DNA of 64,000 nt from the NCBI GenBank assembly GCA_020912385.1, contig CP087207.1, positions 2,790,001 through 2,854,000 on the forward strand, read 5' to 3'. The stretch comes from Neofusicoccum parvum (taxonomy: Eukaryota; Ascomycota; Dothideomycetes; Botryosphaeriales; Botryosphaeriaceae). The notes under the pieces were generated by a model. It saw nothing but the letters and a program-made list of their open reading frames with translations, did no database searches and had not been told where the DNA came from. Both the position numbers and the translations under genes were made by a program. Every line of letters starts with the position of its first letter. Within the stretch, counting starts at the first letter, position 1. Shown here piece by piece: positions 23,404 to 32,780 of the stretch.

Positions 23404-24134
23404 GTGGGTTTTCGGTAGATGGTGGGTAGAGGGTTACATCGAAGACGGGCTGGCTCGGGCCGCGGATGGTGGGGGTTCTTTGACGCTTTTTACGTTGGAT
23501 GATGTGGAAAGTAACGCGCCATGGGTAGGTAGGGTTTTGGTACCGAACACTGGCACGGCCCTTATGTAGGTTTGGGATGTTCTCATACTGGACGACCACT
23601 TTGCCGGTGCGTGCGTGGCCACGTGAAATCGATTTGATGACTTTCAGCTTTCCCAATCCATTGCATTTGAGAAGCGCAGATGTGCTCTCTTCTTGTTCCC
23701 GGACTGTCTAGGCGCGCTCTCGCAGTACTACAGCGAGGTAGCAATCAGGCTGTGTACGACCATATTTGCTGCAACGCGCCTGGACGAGTCTGAATGTAAG
23801 CGCACCTCCCAACACGCACCACTTTGTCATGCATCCAATGATGAGTCTGTCCGACTCAGTTAGGTAGAATCACTGGCAAGAGCCTTGAGCGCATGCATAT
23901 GCAGGTCGCCACCTGGCTGTGATCCGGCAGAAGTTCGCCTTGCGACGTGGCTGCATAGCGCCTGCAGTCTTTGGAACAAGTCAGCCTTGCCATCTCTCCC
24001 GCTGCCTAACACCTTGCGGATGTCAATACCAATTGTTTCTGAAGCCCCGCGTAGGCTCATCTGATCCGCAGCCAGTACCTTCTCTCGCTCGCTCCCGACC
24101 GACCGGAAGACCTTTGGAATCGCTCCGACGCGTT
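23404..24134. other. Intergenic region
   Basis: This 731-bp stretch between the glutaminase A-like gene and the HET remnant has no recognisable gene. The frame of the HET gene is open upstream to an ATG at 23919, but that extension has no HET-like content. Confidence 0.5.
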
Positions 24135-26228
24135 ATGGCAGACAGCCCGGTAATACATGGGACCAGCCCCATGCGGAACCCAAATCTGCATCTTGACGAA
24201 CATGGCTCACAACTCACCAAACACGGCGAATGCAAACCAGCGCTTGCGACCTCGACCAGTTGTCAAGATGCCACGGCCCCGCTCTCTCCTGTGGATCAGC
24301 CCATTTTCTGTCAGCCATGCGAACAAGAGGAAATCGGGATGAAAATTATAGACTTCATTGAAGGGCGCAGAAGATTCTGTTTTCTCCTAAGCCAGGGGAA
24401 CCATCCACGGAACCTTTCCTGTCCATCGTGCCGCCTACTGGACTACGCTGAAAAGGAAAGGTCGAAAGAGTATGCATGGGAAGAAGTAGTGTATCCGGCC
24501 CACTTTTACTCCTTTCCCAATTCTGGCAAAAACTCTGCTCGTGCTGGAGGGTTGGCTGTTATTAGTCTGCTGGAGAATATAATTGACGTGAATCGGGTAC
24601 CTCGCAAGGGTCATGAGGTGGATATCAAGAAGTTTAAGCAGGCCATGGATTATAGGAAGTTTGACTGCTCGCGTCTTAAAAGAGAAACCGATAGGATCTG
24701 TCGAGCCGATCGGCCCCACCGTCAGTTCCAGGAGCGGCAGAGAGTCACCGGGTTGAGAGTCATCAACTGTCACACGCGCGAGGTCGTTCAAGCCCCCACC
24801 GATATGGATTACATCGCGCTAAGCTACGTGTGGGGTCCTCCGTCGCAACCCGTCAGCGATCTTCAACATCTTCCCAGGACCATCGAGGACGCTATATCTG
24901 TAACCTTAGCATTGGGATATCAATTCTTGTGGGTCGACAGATACTGCATCAATCAGGAATCCCACGAGGAGCGACACAGCCAAATTGGCCAAATGGGCCG
25001 GATATACAGCCAGGCCATAGTCACCATCATAGCCGCCGCAGGACAAGATCCAAGTTACGGACTTCCTGGGGTTTCACTACCTCGGAAGCAATCTTCAATT
25101 TCGTTTGGTCAATACAACTTTCATCCTCTGCCTAACCCACCACAGGAACTGGTGTCTACCTCAGTTTGGATATCTCGCGCTTGGACGTATCAGGAATACG
25201 TGCTATCAAGGCTACGGCTATTCTTCACCGATGAGTACGCGTTTCTTGAGTGCAAAGAGATGATGGTTGAGGAATGGCCGGTGACAGCCTGGAAGAACGC
25301 CTATGTATTCCCATTCGGAAGGAACGCCGATGTCCATTTTTCTGAAGGAGGCAGTGTCATAAAGAGCGGCAGCACCCTCGGAAAGATTTTGTCTTTCGAT
25401 AACGGTATCCCTGAGTACGATCAGTTCTGTGAAACCATCCGTCGCTATACAAAGAGGAGTCTGACATATTCTTCGGATTTGTTGAACGGCATCCTGGGGG
25501 TGCTATCGACATTTGAGGATTACCCAACCCCGATATACCATCTACATGGCCTCCCCTACACATTCGAAAAAAACAAAGCACAGTTACAGCTTTTGTGGTT
25601 TATTTTCTCTGAAGGCAATCTTTCAAGAGATCTTTGGGTGACTAGACGTCCTGGATTTCCTTCGTGGTCATGAACTGGCTGGAGGGAACATCCTCAACTC
25701 AACAATAAAAAGATCTCCAATTACAAAGATCTCCACTCCATTCACATACCGGTTGAAGTGGAACTAGAAAAGAGAGCTGGGACATTGAGCTTGGAAGAGT
25801 ACACATCTCGGAGATTATCTGGGGAGAAGCTACTAGCGTCTTCATGCATCTGGGTCAAAGGATGGACTCGCCCTGTAGAGATTGATCTGGCTCGTTTTAA
25901 CGAAGGATTGAGGCATACCATCCTCGTGTGGGAGACTCTGGTAAATGCTTCCTTCACTAGGGACGACTTGGCAAGCAGGAAAAGACCATTTGGCACATTC
26001 ATTGCACTTTTGGTTGGATGGTGCAGCAACTACCACTCCACCGGTGGTGAACTTCTGTTTTTGCTTATTGACAAGACTACTAAATCAGCCGAGCGCGTAG
26101 GGATCTTTCACATGAAGTTTAAATGGAGGGGTTTTGAGCAAGATCTGGTTACCAGCACTGAACAAGTCGTATCGATCTTCCGAAACCTCTTCCCTTCGTC
26201 AACTGAGGAGCATATCCTACTCTCTTGA
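24135..26228 (+). pseudogene. HET domain gene interrupted by an in-frame TGA
   Basis: HET-domain incompatibility-type gene. The frame opens at ATG 24135 and stops at TGA 25671-25673, giving 512 aa. The identical frame then runs on without a stop to TGA 26226-26228, another 184 codons. The HET blocks are intact: YIALSYVWGPP, QFLWVDRYCINQESHEER, GQMGRIYSQAIVTIIAAAG and VSTSVWISRAWTYQEYVLSR. The TGA falls inside the motif RRPGFPSWS-stop-TGW, where family members have FPSWSW followed by a short segment, so it replaces a Trp codon. The sequence after it keeps HET C-terminal character (ILVWETLVN, GWCSNYHS). N-terminal CXXC pairs (FCQPCEQ, CPSCRLLDYAEKE) are also family-like. It is probably a recent nonsense allele, or else a truncated but still domain-complete protein. 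Confidence 0.78.
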
Positions 26229-26579
26229 TATAGTAGAGGATCGCAAGTATAGTTGTTTGAACACCACGGAACCTAGAGGTTCGAGATCGGCTGCGGACAG
26301 AAGCCTTGGGGGCTATTCCAACACTTCGCTTTGTAGGCGAGGTTCTCCGTTTGGCCCCTTTATGGGTCCTGATTTTTCTTCTTCTTTGTGGCTTTCTATA
26401 CATTTTCCTGAATCTATACCGGTCGTGCTCTTGTGCCCTATACCCGCTGAGTGCGTTCCATTTCCCGGTTCGATATAGTCACTGTCTCCAACATTCCATG
26501 TAAATTTGCTTTCTAGTTGAATTTGGTGTGACTTGGTCGCAAGAGCCATCGAATGCAGCGTCCCTCTGTGTAGCAAGCA
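26229..26579. other. Convergent 3' intergenic region
   Basis: This 351-bp stretch lies between the HET remnant (+) and the photolyase gene (-). Short open frames here have no recognisable content. Confidence 0.5.
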
Positions 26580-28774
26580 TTATTTCTTCCTAGTCCTCTT
26601 TACCACCTCGTCAAGTGTTCTTTGCCCTCCATGACTATTCTGCCGTTTGTGGCTAGCTATAGCCTTCCCATCACTCTTCCTCTTCTCCTTCCTCGTCTTC
26701 TCGTTCGGATGTCCCTCACCAACCTCGAAGTCTTCCTCCCCGTGATTGTCCTTCTCTCCACCTTCTGTTGTGCTTTCTCCGTCAGCATCGAGCAACTCCT
26801 TCCAGGTCCCGTCCAGAACCTTAGAGTCATCTCCATACAGGCCCACCGAATACGCCTGCTTCATCGCATCGATGCAAACCTTCCTCCTCTCCGCAAAGTC
26901 AAACATCGGCTTCGGATAAGTCTTCATTCCCCCATCACCCGACTTCTCCTCTTCCCCACCATCTGCCTCCTTATACTCCGTAATCAAACACCCCCACTTC
27001 TTCTGATCCGCGATGGACGCCTTCCACGGCTCGTACACAAACTTCGCGGGGTACGCCTCCAGCTCGGGACACCACCTCTTCACAAACCGGCCGTCCTTGT
27101 CCCACTTCTGCGGGAAAGCGACGGGGCTGTAGCAGCGGAAGAACTGCGCGTAGAAGGCGGCGCAGGACAGCCACATCCAGTTGCCGGCGTTGCAGGCGAC
27201 CTCGTGGTCGAGCAGGAGCTCCTCGAAGACCTCGGCGCCGCGCTCCCAGTGGACGTAGCAGCCGCCGCGCGTGAGGAAGCAGGCCAGCGCGTGGCGGCCG
27301 AGGTGCTCGACGAAGCCGGTGGCGCGCAGCTGGCGCATCAGCGCGTCGATCCAGGGGAAGCCGGTGGTGGCGGCGCGCCAGCGCTTGAACCACTGCTCCG
27401 CGAGCTGGGAGTCGACCTCGTAGTGCGGCGAAGAGCCGTGGGCGACGAGGTTGGTGGAGGGGTCGATCTTGGAGGGGAGGTGCCACGGGATGAAGCGGCA
27501 CTGCGGGTTGTTGTGTGCTTGGGCGAAGCGGTGGCCGAGAGGGGCTTGGGCGCCGAAGTACATCTCCTTCACTTGAACGTCAGGACGGGGGAATCACCAA
27601 CTCAGACAAAGGAAGCCCACTCACCCTAAACAACAACTGTCCCTCCAAATTCACCGGCGCCACACTCGCCTTCCCCTTATTCTTCCCCCTCTTCTCCCAC
27701 TTCTCAACCGCATCCTTGACCCCCCACCAAAACTCCCTCACCCCCAAACTCCCAAAGTGCAGATGCGGACTCAACACCGTCGTCGCCGGCGGATCCCACT
27801 CCGTCGGCGCCTTCGCCGGCTTCTCGAACGTCGCGACCCACTCCTCATCGGCCAGCAGCTCCCGCAGCCTCTCCAGCGCCCTGCCCTCCCCGCCGCGAAT
27901 CGGCGTCGTCGCCGCGCCCTCCTCCAGCCCCAGCTCCGCCATCCCAGGGACGCCAAAGTCGCCGCTCGGCCCCGCCAGCCCGGCCGCGTACGTCCTCTCC
28001 TGCGCGCTGCGATGGCGGGCGTTCAGGTCGGGCGCCGGGTCGGGGGCGTCGTGCGCGAGGGCCAGCAGCGCGTCGACGTCTCCGTCTCCGGCGTCCGGCA
28101 GGGCCGTCGGCGCGGGCAGGGGCCGCGGGATGGGCGGCAGCGTCTTCGCCGCCCGCTGCACCTGCGCCATCGACATGGTCGGCGCGCCGCCGTGGTTGGC
28201 CGCCGCCAGCGCGTCCGGGTCGAACAGCGTGCGCCCGGTGCGCGTGACTACCTCGACGCCGGCCGCGCGGGCGAGCTGCGCGACGTGCGCGTCGCGGTCG
28301 CGCGCGTAGGCGTCCGTGTCGCGCTCGAAGACGAGGTGCGTGGCGTTCCAGGCCTGGAAGAGCTTGGGGAGCAGGGTTTGCGGCGCCTCGCGCAGGACGA
28401 GGAGGCGGGAGGAGGGGTTGAGGGCGGTGATGGAGGCCGAGAGCGAGCGCTGGCAGTCGAGGAGGAATTGCCAGCGGTTGGGCCCGACGCTGGGGAGGGG
28501 AGGGTGAGGTTAGAGCTGGGTGCTGGCTGGGGAGGTGGGGGGTGAGGGCTGCGTTTTTCAGTACCGAGCGCGGTAGACGTAGTGGCTGTCCCAGGTCCAT
28601 ATCTGCCAGAGACATTCGGGCTTCAGGTCGAGAGCGGCATGAAGAGCTGGAGAGTCATGGAGCCGCAGATCAGTGCGGTGCCAGCTATACACGAGCGGTT
28701 AGCATTGAGCGTTGAGAGCAGGATATTGGGCGTATTGTTTACTATATCACTCTGGCAGCCTTTGACTTTGCCAT
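26580..28774 (-). CDS. Cryptochrome/(6-4) photolyase family protein
   Basis: Blue-light flavoprotein of the animal-type cryptochrome/(6-4) photolyase branch, which repairs UV (6-4) photoproducts or senses light. Exons are 28774-28743 (only 32 nt), 28684-28565, 28489-27625 and 27566-26580, all joining in frame (667 aa). The N-terminal antenna domain begins MAKSKAARVIYWHRTDLRLH with LDCQRSLSASITALNP after intron 2. The FAD-binding domain shows CRFIPWHLPSK, GFPWIDALMRQLRATGFVEH, ACNAGNWMWLSCAAFYAQFF and FVKRWCPEL. The tail of about 100 residues is Glu/Lys-rich with nuclear-localisation-like basic clusters (KTRKEKRKSD, KRTRKK). Residues 190-260 form an Ala/Pro-rich insertion. Photolyase versus pure cryptochrome cannot be decided from sequence. 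Confidence 0.88.
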
Positions 28775-29325
28775 TGCTGCGGTTTCCAAACGTCAAAACA
28801 GAATTTCACGAGAAAGCCACAAGAAGCTGCACCACGCCCTGGGGACAAGCGGGACAAAAGAGCTGAAGCTGGGACCTGAGTGCCCGTGCGCGGTACGGGA
28901 CGGCGCTGGTGCATCTCGCACGTTGGAAGTGATGACGGCATTCCGGATGCAGATCTGACCGCCTGATTCGTCGATCGGCTCACGTCTAAGATCTCGTAGA
29001 TCCGCGCCTATGTAGCCAAGAGCGTAGCGCACCAAGATACGCCCCAGGTCTGGTTGTCAACCTGATGCTTGCTGCTGCAGGGACAGGCGCCGCTCATTGC
29101 TGCGCAGAAACACCTCGACTTCTCCATCATCTTTAGGCCTCGCTGGGAATTAGCACCGAGACCGCATGAGCGTTCAGTAAACGCTACCTTCGCAGACGGC
29201 AGACGACCGACAACTATGCCAATGCTTTCAATTTCTTTGCTGGAGAAGCCGAGCTTGCTCTGAGGATTCCCTAAACGCTATCCAAATTAAACGGCCCAAA
29301 CGCCCGGTAATGCCGCATACCTCAA
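28775..29325. other. Intergenic region
   Basis: This 551-bp stretch holds the photolyase promoter on one side and the 3' end of the MRL1-like gene on the other. No gene or RNA was recognised. Confidence 0.5.
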
Positions 29326-30504
29326 TCAATCATTCCACGATTCATCGAGCTCGTCGATCAACCGGTTCTCGTCATCCGAGTCGCGCCCGCGTCCCCGGTT
29401 GCGGTCGCCGTTCAGCGAGACACGGCTGTAGCCGCGCCGGCTGGGCAAGAAGCGGGCGCACGACGACGTGAGGATGATGAACACGTCCTAGACAATATCA
29501 GTTCAAGCGGGTTACAGTCCGACCAACCGACGCGCGCGACGGCCACTCACGGTTATGAAGCGCCAGATGCTCTCCCAGAACGAGAAGTTGGGGATCTGGC
29601 GCCAGCCTCGCTGGTGCATGACGGTGCGCTGGTACACGCAGCCGCCCACAAAGTAGACGAGGAATGCGATCAGCACGATGACCCCAAACACCCCGCCGGG
29701 GCCCAGCTGCTGCGTCTCCTTCTCAATGCCTCCGCACGCAGCCTTGCTCCGGGCCTCGAAAAAGTAGGTGCACTCGTCCGGGCTGGCCGCGACGAAGGCC
29801 ACTGTTGCCTCGTCGGCCGGCGCCATTGAATCCGTCTCGCACAAGAGCGAGATCACCGTCGCCTTACGGCGCTTGCTGCCCTTCTTCGGTTTGTCCCAGT
29901 CATCGTCATCGTCGTCGTCATCTCCCTTCTTCTTTGTGCCCCAGAGATCGTCGGAGTTGTGCGCGTTCAGGTCGCGCCGGTAGTGGTCGGAGTCCTCGCC
30001 GCAGGGCGAACCGCCGGTGTAGTTAAGAATGAGCTTCCTGCCGCGGAAGACAAGCTCCGAATTCTGCTGCCTGGTATGCGCAACGGTTGTCAGCATCGCG
30101 AACCCGGGACGCGACTGGACTGGCATTGACAGCGAGGCGACTCACCCTATGGAGTAGGTCTTGCCGTGCTGGGTGTAGTAGGCGCTGACGTTCTTCGCGC
30201 TGCTGCTGCTCAGGCCGACGACGTCATGCAGCTCCTCGACGACGGGGTTGCAGAAGTTGATGGTGAAGTTGGCCGGGTAGTCGTAGCCCTTGGCGTGCCA
30301 GCTCTCCTGCGGGTGTGTCTTGCCGTCCTTGCCCTTCTTCGTGTCGTCGGGCTGCACCGAGATGGGGTTGAGGTCGAAGAAGCGGTCGCTCGGCGACTTG
30401 ATGGTGCACGGCTTGGCCTTCTTCTCCTTGGACGAGTCGGAGGCGGCGAGGCCCAGCGCGGCCCAGAGCACGGCGGCCAGCGCGCAGGTGTGTGCGAGCT
30501 TCAT
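29326..30504 (-). CDS. Cation-independent mannose-6-phosphate receptor-like (MRL1-type) protein
   Basis: Type I membrane cargo-receptor-like protein with a lumenal MRH fold, the fungal MRL1/CI-MPR-like family acting between Golgi and vacuole. Exons are 30504-30146, 30070-29551 and 29487-29326 (346 aa). The signal peptide MKLAHTCALAAVLWAALGLA precedes CTIKSPSDRFFDLNPISVQP and KNVSAYYTQHGKTYSIG, split from QQNSELVFRGRKLILNYTGG by intron 1. A lumenal linker has eight consecutive Asp and basic residues. Paired Cys (SLLCETD, DECTYFFEARSKAACGG) fit MRH disulphides. One membrane segment (GVFGVIVLIAFLVYFVGGCV) is followed by the conserved YQRTVMHQRGWRQIPN cytosolic start. The acidic tail ends DENRLIDELDESWND, a likely sorting signal. 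Confidence 0.86.
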
Positions 30505-30889
30505 GGTTGTCTGGTGTGGATGGTGTCGAGCTGCAACCTGGAACTGTCGGGTGGGATGGATGTGCCTTACGTAGGCCTCACGGGCCCTTGACTCGCGTCG
30601 CTTGCGCCAGCATGCGTGTCAGCGCAGGTTGTGGCACACGGGTGCAGGCACCGCGCGCGTCGGGTTGGTCGAGCGCGCCCAGCTTGCGACGGAGCGCGCG
30701 GGAGCCGATTTCCCGCAGGGTGCTGGAGCTAAGCTCCGCCCAGCTCGTCCATTATGACATGACTTCAGACCTCCAGCTTCCGCGTCCCGGCCCTCACTGC
30801 GGCCATAAGAAGCCCGTCGCGACCCAATGCCACTGCAGCAATAAGTCAGCGCCAGCCACCGACTCCCAGCCCGCCTCGCGACCACCGAC
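30505..30889. promoter_or_regulatory. Divergent promoter, MRL1-like / ERG24
   Basis: These 385 bp separate the start codons of two divergent membrane-protein genes, so the two core promoters must share or abut here. No individual binding site could be assigned with confidence. Confidence 0.5.
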
Positions 30890-32444
30890 ATGAGCCAGCT
30901 TAAGGAGAGAAAGCCCAGGGCTGCGCAGCCTGCTGCGCCTTCGGGCCCCCACGAGGAGCCGCATCCTATGGAGTTTGGCGGCCCGTAAGCATGCATCTGC
31001 CCCAGCAAAGCACCGATTCTAACTCGTCCAGGCTTGGAGCCTTCGGCATCTCGTTCGGCTTGCCTATCCTGTGCTTCGTCTTCGCCTTTTTCGTGAACGA
31101 CACCTCCGGCTGCCCCCCGCCCTCGCTCCTGCAACCCAAAACTTTTTCGCTTGACAAGTTGAAGGATGATGTCGGCTGGCAGGGCTTTTCAAGCCTCATC
31201 AACGTCCAGGCTTTCGCCGCCACCATCGGATACTACCTGTTCAGTCTTACCCTGAACGCCGTCCTGCCGGCTACCAAGGTTGATGGCATTGAGCTGCGCT
31301 CGGGTGGGAGACTGACGTATCGCTTTAATGGTGGGTTAAGACATCACCACGGCTGTTGCAATTGGCTGACTTTACCTTTTCTTCAGCCTTCCTATCCGCC
31401 ATTGTGACGCTTGGCCTCCTCGCTGCCGGTACCTTCGTTTACGGCGCCGAGTTCCCAGTCTGGACCTTCATCTGGGACAACTACGTCCCGATCCTCTCGT
31501 CGAACATCCTCATCTCCTACGCCTTAGCCATTTTCGTCTACGTGCGCAGCTTCCAAGTGAAGCCCGGCAACAATGAGAAGCGTGAGCTGGCAGCTGGGGG
31601 TCACAGTGGAAACATGCTCTACGACTGGTTCATCGGGCGTGAGCTGAACCCACGCGTTACTCTGCCCTTTTTCGGCGAGATCGACATCAAGACGTTCATG
31701 GAGCTGCGCCCTGGTATGCTGGGCTGGGTTATCCTGGATTTGACCTTCATGGCTCGCCAGTACCACAACTACGGCAAGATCACCGTGAGCATCCTCATCG
31801 TGACCTTTTCGCAGGCCTTCTACGTGCTAGATGCCCTATACATGGAGCCCGCTATCCTGACGACCATGGATATCATCATGGACGGCTTTGGCCTCATGCT
31901 CTCATTCGGCGATCTCGTCTGGGTGCCCTTTGCCTACTCCCTCCAGGCCCGCTACCTCGCCATTGACCCCAAGGTCCTCTCGTACCCCGAGATCGCTGCC
32001 ATTCTTGGCATTCAGGCCTTTGGATACTACATTTTCCGCTCTTCCAACAACGAGAAGAACCGCTTCCGCACCAATCCCAATGACCCCAAGATCAAGCACC
32101 TCAAGTACATGGAGACAAGGTCCGGGAGCAAACTCCTGATCTCAGGCTGGTGGGGCACCGCCAGACATATCAATTATCTCGGTGACTGGTTCATGTCCTG
32201 GGCGTACTGCCTGCCCACTGGTGTTGCCGGCTATCTCGTTGTCAACCACTCTACTCTCGAGGTCGTTCCAGGAGAGGCGCGCGGCTGGGGAACGCTAATC
32301 ACGTACTTCTACATGATCTACTTCGCCATTCTGCTCATCCACCGAGAGGGCAGAGATGAGGATAAGTGCAAGAAGAAGTACGGTAAGGACTGGGAGGCCT
32401 ACTGCAAGAAGGTTCCTTACCGCATCCTGCCGTACGTGTACTAG
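30890..32444 (+). CDS. ERG24: Delta(14)-sterol reductase
   Basis: NADPH-dependent C-14 sterol reductase of ergosterol synthesis in the endoplasmic reticulum, reducing the 14,15 double bond left by the C14-demethylase. Exons are 30890-30984, 31032-31330 and 31387-32444 (483 aa), with in-frame junctions. Multi-pass membrane protein of the ERG4/ERG24 family. Family signatures are GRELNPRVTLPFFGEIDIKT, PGMLGWVILDLTFMARQY, LLISGWWGTARHINYLGDW and WAYCLPTG, and the C-terminal DEDKCKKKYGKDWEAYC with PYRILPYVY. The short Pro-rich cytosolic N terminus is split by intron 1 (47 nt). It is the known target of morpholine fungicides. The match is strong; ERG4 is disfavoured by the overall length and motif set. 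Confidence 0.92.
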
Positions 32445-32780
32445 GATTGTGAGATCACTCACCTTCTCCAGAACGCAATGTAGTAGAAAGCATGGGTGGG
32501 CTGAAAAGGCACCTTAATATGTACAACAATGTAATCCCTCTACTTAGTATAGAGTGTTCAATTCTTTTTTCATCACTGTTTCGTGATTTCATAGTAAGCT
32601 GGAAAAATCCTCGGTCCAGATGAAGTAGTGTCTGGATGACTATAAAAGACAACACTGAAAGGTCCGTAGCCCGAAAAAGAGGAAAGTGGAATTTTATAGC
32701 GCTCGAAGCAACGTGCTCGAGGTCGTTTATTCCAACTAGCTGAGCCAGCCATGCGCCCCCTGTCACCGCGACGCTACACA
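32445..32780. other. Convergent 3' intergenic region
   Basis: This 336-bp stretch lies between ERG24 (+) and the large membrane protein gene (-). It is AT-rich after 32500, as expected for 3' untranslated sequence, and has no recognisable gene. Confidence 0.55.

Noticed and set aside
25671..25673. Repeat-induced point mutation as the cause of the HET nonsense codon
   Set aside because: On the other strand the mutated C would be followed by C, not A, so it is not the preferred CpA context, and the surrounding sequence is not AT-shifted.
25671..25676. Programmed stop-codon readthrough in the HET gene
   Set aside because: The context is TGA-ACT, not the efficient TGA-CTA readthrough signal, and the position matches a conserved Trp, so a nonsense change is more likely.
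26622..27629. 335-codon frame antisense to the photolyase
   Set aside because: A shadow of the photolyase codons, Leu/Val/Arg-rich, with no family content.
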